This document shows, in pieces, positions 53,898 to 62,624 of a stretch of DNA of 64,000 bases (the stretch's first letter is position 1; each line of letters opens with the position of its first letter). The stretch comes from Virgibacillus salarius (lineage in GTDB: Bacteria > Bacillota > Bacilli > Bacillales > Amphibacillaceae). A model generated the notes under the pieces. That model saw only the letters and a list, made by a program, of their open reading frames with translations. It made no database searches and was not told the DNA's origin. The position numbers and the translations under genes are program-made. Location: contig NZ_BAAACY010000006.1 in NCBI RefSeq assembly GCF_039521925.1, positions 1 to 64,000 of the forward strand, written 5' to 3'.

Positions 53898-54341
53898 CTA
53901 AAATTCATGTTTCGTTACGGCTAATTGAATAATCACTCCAAAGGGATCTCTTACAATACCATATCCAGAACTAAATGCATTTTTTTCAAAGGGTATTAAA
54001 ATGTGGACGTCTTCATGCTTTAGAAGATTTGCATAGATAGTATAAATCGCGTTATAGTCCTTTGCTTGAACACATAAAGACGAGCTGTTATTTAACTGCC
54101 AGGAGCGGGTTTGATCCATTGCTTCCTCGGCAATCATCAGCTTGTTCGATCCAATTTGTAAGACAGAATGTGTAATATAGTCCTCTTGCCCTTTTGCGTA
54201 CGTAAACTTTGGGTCCATGTCCTTCATTTCTTTATAAGTTTTTTTGAATAGAACCGTAGCCTCTAAATATTGCTCATAAAATGCAATTGCTCTTGCTCCT
54301 TGTCCGTTTAAAGATAGGAAAGGAATAACCTCAACATTCAT
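53898..54341 (-). CDS. PhnB/YjdN-like VOC family protein
   Basis: A 147-residue protein of the PhnB-type VOC group (VIPFLSLNGQGARAIAFYEQ at the start; GYGIVRDPFGVIIQL at the end). It is similar to E. coli YjdN and B. subtilis YwnB-neighbour proteins of unknown substrate. ATG 54341 follows GGAGGC. It is divergent from the WYL-domain regulator at 54422, which is often paired with such genes and may control it. Confidence 0.82.
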   Translation of the reverse strand: MNVEVIPFLSLNGQGARAIAFYEQYLEATVLFKKTYKEMKDMDPKFTYAKGQEDYITHSVLQIGSNKLMIAEEAMDQTRSWQLNNSSSLCVQAKDYNAIYTIYANLLKHEDVHILIPFEKNAFSSGYGIVRDPFGVIIQLAVTKHEF

Positions 54342-54421
54342 TGAAATGCCTCCTTCGTTTGTTATACTGATGAGTATATAGAATAAAGGTGACAACTATT
54401 GGCACTATTAAGGGGGATTTT

Positions 54422-55360
54422 ATGAAAAAAAGTGAGCGCTTAAATCAAATGCTTCGTTTCGTTAATCAACGGCAACGTTTTACACTAAAAGATGTCATCA
54501 ATGAATTTCAAATTTCGAAACGGACTGCACTTCGAGATATAGCTTCACTTGAGGAGATGGGCGTACCTTTATACGCCGAATATGGGAGATACGGCGGATA
54601 CCGTTTAGTAAAACCAATTACTTTGCCGCCGATTTCATTTTCAAGTCAAGAAGTGTTCGCGCTTTATTTTGCCATGCAGGCACTACAGAGCTTTACGAGT
54701 ACGCCATTTGAAATATCCTATCGTTCCGTTCATGAAAAGTTTTTAGAAGGACTCACGACAAAACAGCGAAAGCAAATAGATAGCTTGCAAAAACGAGTCG
54801 CATTCTTTCATGCAGAGCAGCTACATGAATGTGCTTATTTAGAAGAGCTTCTATTAGCTTCGACTAATAATCAAATTTTGTCGATAGTCTATACCACAGA
54901 AAAGCAGACGACAATTCGCCGTATTCAACCTATTTCTATCTATGCTATGAAGGGCTATTGGTATTGCCAATCTCTTGATTTGAATAAAAAAGCGTATCGT
55001 GTCTTTCGCTGTGATCGGATAAAGTCAATAGAGGTAGTGGAGGATGTGGATATGATAGACGTAGAAGGTATCACTATAGAAAATGCACATGTTTTCTGGA
55101 AGCCTACAGATCAAGCTATTCCGTTTAAATGTGAGATAACAAAAACAGGCATCGAGCAATTCATACAGAGCCAGTTCCCCTCTATGAAAATAAAAGAAGA
55201 ACATAATGATTATTATTTGGTCGGAACTTATGAGCCTACTGAAGTAGACTTTATCATTTGTTACCTAGCTAGCTTTGGAAAAACCATACGAATTGTTGAG
55301 CCTGTTTCGTTAAAAGAGCAACTAAAGGCGTATTATTTAGATTTAATTAATTATATATAA
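54422..55360 (+). CDS. YobV-like HTH/WYL-domain regulator
   Basis: A 312-residue DeoR/YafY-type regulator. The N-terminal winged helix (about 1-55: FTLKDVINEFQISKRTALRDIASLEE) is followed by a WYL domain (about 140-215), where the motif reads GYWYCQS in place of the canonical WYL, and a WCX-type C-terminus. WYL domains sense small ligands or nucleic acids. AGGGGG precedes ATG 54422. It is divergent from the VOC gene with about 80 bases between. Confidence 0.87.
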   Translation: MKKSERLNQMLRFVNQRQRFTLKDVINEFQISKRTALRDIASLEEMGVPLYAEYGRYGGYRLVKPITLPPISFSSQEVFALYFAMQALQSFTSTPFEISYRSVHEKFLEGLTTKQRKQIDSLQKRVAFFHAEQLHECAYLEELLLASTNNQILSIVYTTEKQTTIRRIQPISIYAMKGYWYCQSLDLNKKAYRVFRCDRIKSIEVVEDVDMIDVEGITIENAHVFWKPTDQAIPFKCEITKTGIEQFIQSQFPSMKIKEEHNDYYLVGTYEPTEVDFIICYLASFGKTIRIVEPVSLKEQLKAYYLDLINYI

Positions 55361-55398
55361 AGTAGGAGATTTTTTGGATGTAACAAGGGTGTTCCTGC

Positions 55399-56622
55399 TT
55401 AAAAAGTACCTGATACAATTTCTCCTTTAAACATCGTTGCTGCTCGCTGTGATCTTCTAGCTACTGCTTCAGCAGAACAGCTTGCGTCCACAAAAACCAT
55501 ATTCGCATCATCTCCAAGGCAAGGCCATATTTGCTTACCTTCAAGATTTAACGGTGTTTTGCCATCCGTAATATAGGAAAGTGTTTGTGCGAGTGCGGGT
55601 TCATCTATCCACGTAAAGATTTCTGCTAATCGTCCCGCTCGTTCTAATATATCGCCATTTCCAAATGGTGACCAAACATCAAAAATATTATCACAGCCAA
55701 CTGCAACCGGCACATCTTTACTGTGTAATAAGTCAACAGGTGGAACTCTTCGATTAATGGGAACACTTGTAATAATGGTTATTCCTGCTTCAGCCAATTG
55801 CTCTGCTACTTCCATTGCCTCCGAAGGAGAGATTTCACCGAGACCAAATGCATGGCTAATAGCAACCTTACCTTGTAAACCGGCCTCCTTGGTTAGCTCT
55901 GCTAATCTTTTCATAGTGAAGATACCTAAATGGTCTGGATCATGTAAATGTAAATCGATACCTGCGTTACCTTCGACAGCAAGCTCGACCATGGCTTGTA
56001 AAGATGCTTCAATATCACCATCCACTGTCGCAGGATCAACTCCTCCTACAAACTGAGCACCTTGCTTTAAAGCTTCTCTAACTAAATGTTGTACACCTGA
56101 ACGTAATAATCCATGTTGTGGAAATGCAACAATCTCAGACGTTAATTTTCCTGCAAAAGCTTGTAATATCTTCTGAACTTCTTCAAAGTGCTTTAGGCCA
56201 ATTTCTGGATAAATATCTACATGGGTACGTACATGTGTAACACCATACATTAAATAGCGATTCAATAATTTTTCTGCTCTTTCTTGAATGGTCGTATCTA
56301 AAGTTTGTCGTGTTTCTTCTTTTTCTAGTTTAAGTCGATCAAAAATAGTAGGCGCGGGGGTTGCTGAATGCCATTGGTCACCTAGTAAGGTCTTATCTAA
56401 ATGACAATGTTGTTCAACAAAAGATGGTAGCATTAACAAGTGATTTACATCTTTTTTGGGAAGATGCTCAGGCAGTGATTCATTAGCAGATATAATTTTA
56501 GCGATTCTTCCGTCACAAATCTTGAGGTGAAATGCTTCCGTTTTGGTACCTGTAATTGAATTATTAGTAACCTGATAGCCAGTTTCCAATCTAGCATTGG
56601 TTAGCCAAAAAGTAGAACTCAT
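55399..56622 (-). CDS. Cytosine-deaminase-like amidohydrolase, copy 1
   Basis: A 407-residue metal-dependent hydrolase of the amidohydrolase superfamily, cytosine-deaminase-like. Metal ligands are visible in EQHCHLDKT (HxH, about 66-74), DLHLHD (about 222-227), ISHAFG and the Asp in GCDNIFDVWSP. It likely deaminates or hydrolyses a small cyclic amine or amide; the substrate is not evident. It is a close paralogue of the next gene upstream, 28 bases away. It is the last gene of the operon. Confidence 0.86.
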   Translation of the reverse strand: MSSTFWLTNARLETGYQVTNNSITGTKTEAFHLKICDGRIAKIISANESLPEHLPKKDVNHLLMLPSFVEQHCHLDKTLLGDQWHSATPAPTIFDRLKLEKEETRQTLDTTIQERAEKLLNRYLMYGVTHVRTHVDIYPEIGLKHFEEVQKILQAFAGKLTSEIVAFPQHGLLRSGVQHLVREALKQGAQFVGGVDPATVDGDIEASLQAMVELAVEGNAGIDLHLHDPDHLGIFTMKRLAELTKEAGLQGKVAISHAFGLGEISPSEAMEVAEQLAEAGITIITSVPINRRVPPVDLLHSKDVPVAVGCDNIFDVWSPFGNGDILERAGRLAEIFTWIDEPALAQTLSYITDGKTPLNLEGKQIWPCLGDDANMVFVDASCSAEAVARRSQRAATMFKGEIVSGTF

Positions 56623-56649
56623 ATTTTTTCTATCCTTTCTCTTTAACGA

Positions 56650-57870
56650 TTACATTGCTCCTGCAACAATCTTACCTTTATATAAAACTGCTATTCGTTG
56701 CGCTCTCCTAGCAACGGCTTCGGCAGAACAGCTTGCATCTACAAAGACAAAGTTAGCATCGTCCCCAGCTTTTGGCCAAATCATCTCTCCATTTTGATTT
56801 AATGGCGTGATTCCTCCAGTAATAAAGCCTAGCGCCTGCCCAAGTGATTGCTCGTCTTTGAGATGAAAGCGTTCGGCAAGTGTTCCTACCTTTTCTAGGC
56901 TGTCTCCTTTTCCAAAGGGAGACCAGTGATCGATGATACTATCGTCACCAAGTGATACCGCTACTCCTTTTTCTTGTAAAAGCGGGATTGGGATGGTTCT
57001 TCCAAGGGGTACAGAAGAGGTGATTGAAATACCATGGTGTGCTAATAAAGCTGCGACCTCACTTACCTCTTCAGTTGCTATGTCTGCAAGAGCTAAGGCA
57101 TGGCTAATAGTGACTCTTCCCTGCCAACCAGCTTCCTCCGTTAATGCTGCCAATCGCCTACATGTAAAAATACCAAGGTGACCAGGATCATGCAAATGTA
57201 TGTCTATATCTGCATTAGCCTCAATTGCAAGGTCGAACACAGTTTGTAACGATTTCTCAATATGATTATCAATCGAGGCAGGATCGATACCACCTACGAG
57301 TGAAGCTCCAGTTTTTAACGCTTCTCTCATGAGAGATACGGCATCGCTACGTAATAGCCCGTGCTGTGGGAAAGCAACGATCTCCACAGAAGCTTTATCT
57401 TTGAACGTTTCTAGTGCTCTTAGCGTCGCTTCTAAATTATTAAGACCAATAATTGGATCGACATTACAATGTGTACGAATATGAGTGGATCCTGACTGCA
57501 GTAAGAGGTTGATTAATATTCCTGCTCTTTCTTCGACCACAGGTAGTAATTGGCGAAGTAATGTTTCCTCTTCTTCAAGTCTTGTCCATATCCCTTTGGT
57601 TGCCAGTGTTGGTGCTCTCCAATTACCCCCATAGTAAGTTTTGTCGATATGAATATGCATATCTCTGAATGCTGGTAGCATTAAATAATGCTTTGCATCG
57701 TGCCTTGGGACGTTCGTATCCAAAGGAATATTTGCTGGGATTATTTTATTAACCTTTCCATCTACAATACGGATATGAAAATGTTCTGTCTCCGTACCGA
57801 TAATCATGCTATTTCCATAGCGGTAGCCCGTTTCTAATCGGACATTTGTTAACCAATAATCATTTTTCAC
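56650..57870 (-). CDS. Cytosine-deaminase-like amidohydrolase, copy 2
   Basis: A 406-residue paralogue of 55399-56622, alignable end to end: LTNVRLETGYR, HIHIDKT (HxH), DIHLHDPG, ISHALALA and the Asp in GDDSIIDHWSPFGKGD. The two differ in the first metal loop (RDMHIHID against EQHCHLDK) and in the residue pair before the Asp, so they may have different substrates. The gene follows the ankyrin lipoprotein gene by 25 bases. Confidence 0.86.
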   Translation of the reverse strand: MKNDYWLTNVRLETGYRYGNSMIIGTETEHFHIRIVDGKVNKIIPANIPLDTNVPRHDAKHYLMLPAFRDMHIHIDKTYYGGNWRAPTLATKGIWTRLEEEETLLRQLLPVVEERAGILINLLLQSGSTHIRTHCNVDPIIGLNNLEATLRALETFKDKASVEIVAFPQHGLLRSDAVSLMREALKTGASLVGGIDPASIDNHIEKSLQTVFDLAIEANADIDIHLHDPGHLGIFTCRRLAALTEEAGWQGRVTISHALALADIATEEVSEVAALLAHHGISITSSVPLGRTIPIPLLQEKGVAVSLGDDSIIDHWSPFGKGDSLEKVGTLAERFHLKDEQSLGQALGFITGGITPLNQNGEMIWPKAGDDANFVFVDASCSAEAVARRAQRIAVLYKGKIVAGAM

Positions 57871-57894
57871 TTCTTAATTCCTCCTCTCTTGATA

Positions 57895-58593
57895 TTAATT
57901 AGCTGACTTTGCATTGCTTAGAATAGCTACTATATCTTGATATCCGTTATTCTGTGCATGTTGTAGAGCGGTAATTCCCTCTCTATCTCCCATATCAATG
58001 TCGGCACCATGATCAACTAATAGTTTTACAATATCTTGATGATCCTCTCCACCGTCACCTAGTATTACCGCCTCTAACAAGGCTGTCCAATGTAGATTAT
58101 TAATATGGTTAACATCGGTATCCGAATGAGTCAGCAGTTCTTTAACGATATTGACATGGCCGCGTTCTGCTGCTGGGATCAGTGCTGTTCCACCAAATCG
58201 GTTTGTGAGATTGGTATCTGCTCCTGCTTCGATGGAGAGTTTTACAATTTCCAATAATCCTTCTGCTCCAGCATATAGAAGCACATTATTTAGGCTATCA
58301 TCACGAATATCAATATCAGCACCTTGATTAATTAGGAGCTTTACTGTTTCTACTCTATTATGATAGGTGGCTGCAAGCACAGGTGTAGTTCCGCTTCTGT
58401 TTGTTGCATCGATGTTAGCGCCAGCTTTAAGCAGTTTTAGAACCTCGTTCGTATTTCCTTTCTCAGCTGCATCAAATAATTGTCGATTCAATGTGTTCAC
58501 CTTCTTTTCTGTGGAGTGATGGTTGGAGGAACTTGGAAATTCATGGCATCCAATTAGCAGAAAGAAACATAATATTAGGATAAATCGATACAT
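57895..58593 (-). CDS. Ankyrin-repeat lipoprotein
   Basis: A 232-residue exported protein. The signal peptide ends in the lipobox LIGC (about residue 15), so it is anchored outside the membrane. About six ankyrin repeats fill residues 32-228, each with the NxxxxTxLxxAxxxG-type pattern (RSGTTPVLAATYHNRVETVK and similar). Ankyrin repeats bind partner proteins. It is the first gene of an operon with two amidohydrolases, which is unusual as those are cytoplasmic. It is divergent from a LysR gene. Confidence 0.85.
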   Translation of the reverse strand: MYRFILILCFFLLIGCHEFPSSSNHHSTEKKVNTLNRQLFDAAEKGNTNEVLKLLKAGANIDATNRSGTTPVLAATYHNRVETVKLLINQGADIDIRDDSLNNVLLYAGAEGLLEIVKLSIEAGADTNLTNRFGGTALIPAAERGHVNIVKELLTHSDTDVNHINNLHWTALLEAVILGDGGEDHQDIVKLLVDHGADIDMGDREGITALQHAQNNGYQDIVAILSNAKSAN

Positions 58594-58614
58594 GAATATA
58601 ACTCCTTTTTCCTT

Positions 58615-58693
58615 TTATCCCGACATATAACTGGTAGTAAGCTCCTCACTTGGGGGATAAACAAAACCCCCACTGAAGTAAGTTTCACTTTAT
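58615..58693 (+). repeat. Same-strand dispersed repeat, copy R8 (intermediate form)
   Basis: TTTAT flank, CCCGACATATAACTGGTAGT, a GGGGG-ATAAACAAAA-CCCCC hairpin, then ACTGAAGTAAGTTTCACTTTA and T. It lies in the divergent gap between the ankyrin gene and the LysR gene, within their regulatory region. Confidence 0.85.
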
Positions 58694-58787
58694 ACTTTTT
58701 ATGCTACCATGGTGTTAGTTATATGAAAAATATTTAAAAAATTAATTTTACTTAACTTTTTCATATAATAAAAGTGGAGGTGTTAAA

Positions 58788-59684
58788 ATGGATATTAGAC
58801 AGTTGCGATATTTTATAGCGATTGTAGAGGAAAAAAAGATCTCTGCCGCTGCTGAAAGACTTCATATTTCCCAGCCACCATTAAGCCAGCATTTAAAAGC
58901 GATGGAAGAGGAGTTGGGTTCAAAATTAGTAGAAAGAAGTGGCAAGTTTTTTGAGGTAACCGAGGCAGGAAAAGCACTCTATAAATATGCCTTACGAATG
59001 AACCAATTAATGGAAGAGGCAAAAATGGAAGTGAAGGATGTAGGACGTGGATTATATGGAACGTTGACGATCGGTATCAATACCTTTTCTTTTGCCGGTC
59101 TCGCGGACATTCTTCGTCAATTTAAAAGACAATATCCGAATGTTACTTATAAAATTCAACAAAATGAATCGTTGCATCTTTGTAAATTAGTTAGGGATCG
59201 TAAGGTAGAACTAGCGATTATTCGTTTACCGCTTGATATGGATGATTTCTCTGTTGTTCATCTTCATGCAGAACCGTTTTATTTTATCACATCGAATAAG
59301 CATAATGTATTCACACATGAAGTATCGTTTGATGAACTTGAACATTATCCTTTACTACTACCAAGTACAGAAGGGTTAGGTGTGCATTATTTAATTATAG
59401 AGGCTTTTTCTCGATGTCAACTACAGCCAAATATGGTTGGTGAATGCTCGGATATTACCTTGTTAATGAATTTAATTTCATCTGATTTTGCTACATCTAT
59501 TGTACCAGAGACCTTACTTAAACAGCATAGCGGATACCCGATACATGCTTATAAAATCTCTGATGCAGTTGGTTTATCTGGATCGGTAGGTTTAATATGG
59601 TTAAAGAATCATGAATTGTCGAAGACTGCGCAAAATTTTGTCCAAATGATAGAACAACAAAACACGAATCGTGCAAAGGAATAA
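58788..59684 (+). CDS. LysR family transcriptional regulator
   Basis: A 298-residue LysR protein of the CbbR/CatM/CitR-like group. Its opening DIRQLRYFIAIVEEKKISAA and the helix ISQPPLSQHLKAMEEELG form the DNA-binding domain, with an effector domain at about 90-290. It is divergent from the ankyrin/amidohydrolase operon and is its probable regulator. GTGGAGGTG precedes the ATG. Confidence 0.9.
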   Translation: MDIRQLRYFIAIVEEKKISAAAERLHISQPPLSQHLKAMEEELGSKLVERSGKFFEVTEAGKALYKYALRMNQLMEEAKMEVKDVGRGLYGTLTIGINTFSFAGLADILRQFKRQYPNVTYKIQQNESLHLCKLVRDRKVELAIIRLPLDMDDFSVVHLHAEPFYFITSNKHNVFTHEVSFDELEHYPLLLPSTEGLGVHYLIIEAFSRCQLQPNMVGECSDITLLMNLISSDFATSIVPETLLKQHSGYPIHAYKISDAVGLSGSVGLIWLKNHELSKTAQNFVQMIEQQNTNRAKE

Positions 59685-59698
59685 GGAGGTTTATATAT

Positions 59699-60031
59699 AT
59701 GAGATGCTGTTGTGAAAATGGGAAAATAGATCATTTGAAAATGGAAGGTGATGAGGGTGCAGATCCGTTCTGGTGCAAAAAATGCGGCTGCAATCTTGAT
59801 ATAGAGGATATACCCATATCAGGAGAATTAACGAAAGAATTAACGCTTTGGATAGCAGCATATGGGAATTGGATAGATTGGGAAAACGATAAGTTGCGAA
59901 TAGACGCAATTGAACTTGAGAAAAGATTTAATCAAACAGGTGTAAGATTAATGGAATGTGTAAAGAAGGAGCTTGGAAGCTCTTATACCATCGAATTTAT
60001 TCCATCAACAACCGTAGTGATGTATTCATAG
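59699..60031 (+). CDS. Cysteine-rich hypothetical protein
   Basis: A 110-residue protein of unknown family. The N-terminal third has CCC, then CKKCGC, which could bind zinc. The C-terminal two thirds (about 45-110) look like a mixed alpha-beta domain with ELTLWIAAYGNWIDWE. It follows the LysR stop by 14 bases with AAGGAGG before the ATG, so it is probably in the same transcript. Confidence 0.65.
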   Translation: MRCCCENGKIDHLKMEGDEGADPFWCKKCGCNLDIEDIPISGELTKELTLWIAAYGNWIDWENDKLRIDAIELEKRFNQTGVRLMECVKKELGSSYTIEFIPSTTVVMYS

Positions 60032-60129
60032 ACGTTTTAAGCAGAGGGGAAGAAGAGATTCAACGCGTTATCCATTCTTTGTTTAGTTAGTTTGCGATAA
60101 ATATATAAATACTTTCCTTAACGATTCAG

Positions 60130-60160
60130 TTGCATTCCGAATTAGGGATGCTTTTTCTTT
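60130..60160 (+). terminator. Terminator after cysteine-rich protein gene
   Basis: GCATTCC (60132-60138) with GGGATGC (60145-60151), then T5. Confidence 0.75.
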
Positions 60161-60252
60161 TTGATATCCGAGTATTATCTGTGTTTCTTGAGGAATATCT
60201 TCACAAGAATTGGAGAAACTAACCACGAATATTGCTGAAAGGAGTTTATGCC

Positions 60253-60438
60253 ATGAATCAATTAACGCAGACGGAATTAGAGAACCTTCGAAAAATGATC
60301 GGCGAGCATGGAATGATAGCCAATAAGTTAGAGACCTACGCTCAATCAGCGACCGATCAAGAATTAAAGTCCATGTTACTTCAAGACGCTCAAGCAGCTA
60401 GACAAGCACAGCAACAACTTTTACCATTTTTACAATAG
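60253..60438 (+). CDS. Small helical protein next to CotF-like gene
   Basis: A 61-residue helical, glutamine-rich protein (TQTELENLRKMIGEHGMIAN; QAARQAQQQLLPFLQ). It precedes a CotF-family gene by 10 bases, so it may also belong to the spore coat; this is inference. ATG 60253 follows AAAGGAG. An earlier in-frame TTG at 60232 precedes the ribosome site. Confidence 0.7.
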   Translation: MNQLTQTELENLRKMIGEHGMIANKLETYAQSATDQELKSMLLQDAQAARQAQQQLLPFLQ

Positions 60439-60448
60439 GAGGAAAAAG

Positions 60449-60703
60449 ATGTTACAGGATAAGGATATTGTGAATGACTATTTAAACGGATTAAATGCGA
60501 GCCTGAAAAGTTATGCAGGCTACATTAGTGAGGCTAATAATGCACAGCTTAGACAAACGCTAATAAATTTAAGAAACGGGGATGAATCTCGCCAACGAAA
60601 AGTATATAGTTACTCGATACAAAATGGTTTCTATAAACCAGCACAAGCAGCATCCCAACAAGAAATTCAACAGGTACAATCGGAATTGAGTGCTGGGCAA
60701 TAA
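60449..60703 (+). CDS. CotF-like spore coat protein
   Basis: An 84-residue protein of the Coat_F family. It has the family's DKDIVNDYLNGLNASLKSYA opening, a middle SEANNAQLRQTL helix and the NGFYKPAQ ending. These proteins associate with the spore coat. AGGAGG precedes the ATG, and a terminator follows. Late sporulation (SigK/SigE) control is likely, but I find no clear promoter. Confidence 0.8.
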   Translation: MLQDKDIVNDYLNGLNASLKSYAGYISEANNAQLRQTLINLRNGDESRQRKVYSYSIQNGFYKPAQAASQQEIQQVQSELSAGQ

Positions 60704-60707
60704 GCAT

Positions 60708-60749
60708 GAAAGAGTATCAATAGTCCATCGACTATCCGGTACTCTTTCG
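60708..60749 (+). terminator. Terminator after CotF-like gene
   Basis: GAAAGAGTA (60708-60716) with TACTCTTTC (60740-60748) and an inner ATAGTC/GACTAT stem. Confidence 0.75.
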
Positions 60750-60825
60750 TATACATAGATGTAAAGTTATATAGATTCAACTTAAAAACCATCCTGTGCT
60801 ATGATGGAAGCAGGAGGGTAAATGG

Positions 60826-61680
60826 ATGATTTACATAGGATTAACAGGGTGGGGGGACCACTATTCTCTGTATCCGCCACAGATAAAGCCGAAAGATAAA
60901 TTACCTGAATATAGTAGCCATTTTTTAGTAGTAGAGGTTGATGCCTCTTTTTATGCAGTACAGCCTGTTCGTAATGCTCAAAAATGGGTGAGGGAAACAC
61001 CAGATAATTTTCGTTTTGTTGTAAAAGCTTATCAAGGTATGACCGGGCATCAGCGCGGTGAAGAAAATCCCTTTGAATCGAAAACAGAAATGTTTCAAGC
61101 ATTTATAGATTCCTTAAAGCCGTATCAGGATGCCAATAAATTAGCAATGGTTCTATTTCAGTTCCCGCCATGGTTTGAGTGTAATAAGGACAATGTGAAT
61201 TATTTGCGTTTTTGTAAGAAAATGCTGGGAGAGATTCCAGTCGCACTTGAATTTAGAAACCAATCATGGTTTAGTGACCAGTATCGTAACAGTACCTTAT
61301 CCTTTATGAAAGAGGAAGGATGGATTCATTCTATAGTGGATGAGCCGCAAGCAGGTGATAGCTCAATACCAACCGTCCCTGAAGTAACGCATGAAGACCT
61401 GACACTCATACGAATGCATGGTAGGAACGTTCACGGCTGGAATAAACCAAGCAGTGCGGAAACGAATTGGCGGGATGTTCGTTATCTTTATAAATACAAT
61501 AAAGCAGAACTTTCAGAATGGAAAAACAGAATTTCTGAACTACACAGGCATAGTAAGGACATCATGGTTCTATTTAATAATAATTCGGGTGGCGATGCAG
61601 CCGGTAATGCAAAGGAGCTTCAAGAAATGCTGGGAATACGCTATGACGGACTCTCACCAAAGCAATTAGGTCTATTTTAA
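60826..61680 (+). CDS. DUF72 family protein (YunF/YecE-like)
   Basis: A 284-residue protein of the DUF72 barrel family. The conserved pieces are YIGLTGWGDH at the start, VEVDASFYAVQP, FRFVVKAYQGMTGH, LFQFPPWF, ALEFRNQSWF and the C-terminal VLFNNNSGGDA. The family has a TIM-like fold, and its enzymatic role remains unclear. AGGAGGG lies just before the ATG. It stands alone and shares a bidirectional terminator with the converging NlpC-like gene. Confidence 0.9.
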   Translation: MIYIGLTGWGDHYSLYPPQIKPKDKLPEYSSHFLVVEVDASFYAVQPVRNAQKWVRETPDNFRFVVKAYQGMTGHQRGEENPFESKTEMFQAFIDSLKPYQDANKLAMVLFQFPPWFECNKDNVNYLRFCKKMLGEIPVALEFRNQSWFSDQYRNSTLSFMKEEGWIHSIVDEPQAGDSSIPTVPEVTHEDLTLIRMHGRNVHGWNKPSSAETNWRDVRYLYKYNKAELSEWKNRISELHRHSKDIMVLFNNNSGGDAAGNAKELQEMLGIRYDGLSPKQLGLF

Positions 61681-61723
61681 TGGTCAGTGTGATACGATGT
61701 ATTCTGAAAAGATTGCGTAAACG

Positions 61724-61767
61724 AAAGGACATAGCCTATTAATCTAAACAAACAGGCTATGTCCTTT
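61724..61767 (+). terminator. Bidirectional terminator
   Basis: Perfect 14-base arms AAAGGACATAGCCT (61724-61737) and AGGCTATGTCCTTT (61754-61767) between converging genes. The A- and T-runs at both edges serve each direction. Confidence 0.88.
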
Positions 61768-61811
61768 ACTGTTCATATTCATATAAAAAGATTGTGTTGG
61801 ACTAGTCTACA

Positions 61812-62624
61812 CTAGTTAATAAAAGATTTGGCACCAATATAATGATTTTGCCAGTAGTCGATGCTAATATCTGCTACACGCACACCGTCATTTCCTGCGT
61901 GAATCATTTGATTGTTACCAATGTAAACCCCACTGTGCGATGCTCCTTCAGTATCATAAGTTCCCTCAAAGAATACTACATCTCCAACGTTAGGAGCGCC
62001 TACATGGACACCGTCATTCTCCCACATCTCACTATGGGTTCGAGAAACATCGATACCGACTTGCTTAAATACATAATTAATAAAACCACTGCTGTCCATG
62101 CCTTTCGTAGTAGTTCCACCCCACACATAAGGCGTGCCTATGACACTTTCTGCAGTAGCAACAATATCAGATTGAATGTTTGTTGAATTAGAATTTCCAG
62201 CTTCTGTAATAGTTAAATCACCAGATGGATTGCTTGCAGGTAATGCTAAAGCTTCAGATGTATTCGGTCCTACTAGTCCGTCAACTTGTAGTTTTTTGTC
62301 TGCTTGAAAATCTCTTACTGCTTTTTCAGTAATAGGACCAAATATACCGTCAACTGTATATGTATAGTAGCCCTTGTCATGAAGCGTTGCTTGTAAATCC
62401 TCTACTGCTTGGCCTGTATCTCCAAGCTGAATAAGTGAGAATTCATCTACGGTGGTTTTCCGGACATTAGGAATATTGCTCTCATTAATGGTAATATCCC
62501 CTTCTGAAGAGCCTACACCTGCATTGGCAAATACACTTCCACTAAAAATAGGAGTAAAAGCTAAGGAAGTTACTAATGCTGCAGAAATTGCATATTTTCT
62601 TGTTGTATGATTGGACTGTGCCAC
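61812..62624 (-). CDS. NlpC/P60-like secreted protein with Ser at the catalytic Cys position
   Basis: A 270-residue exported protein. A signal peptide (cut near VFANA, about 34) precedes a peptidoglycan-binding domain (about 65-128: LGDTGQAVEDLQATL, DGIFGPITEKAVRDFQ) and an NlpC/P60 domain (about 150-270: GTPYVWGGTT, GDVVFFEG, SHSGVYIG). The catalytic motif, normally D-C-S-G-F, reads DSSGF: Ser178 (AGC, 62091-62093) replaces the nucleophile Cys, while His230 and His242 remain. It may bind wall without cutting DL-peptides, or use Ser. GTG start behind GGAGGAAAAA. Confidence 0.85.
   Translation of the reverse strand: MAQSNHTTRKYAISAALVTSLAFTPIFSGSVFANAGVGSSEGDITINESNIPNVRKTTVDEFSLIQLGDTGQAVEDLQATLHDKGYYTYTVDGIFGPITEKAVRDFQADKKLQVDGLVGPNTSEALALPASNPSGDLTITEAGNSNSTNIQSDIVATAESVIGTPYVWGGTTTKGMDSSGFINYVFKQVGIDVSRTHSEMWENDGVHVGAPNVGDVVFFEGTYDTEGASHSGVYIGNNQMIHAGNDGVRVADISIDYWQNHYIGAKSFIN

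Noticed and set aside
18918..58693. CRISPR array made of the eight repeats
   Set aside because: Copies are kilobases apart, vary in length and have no regular spacers or cas genes.
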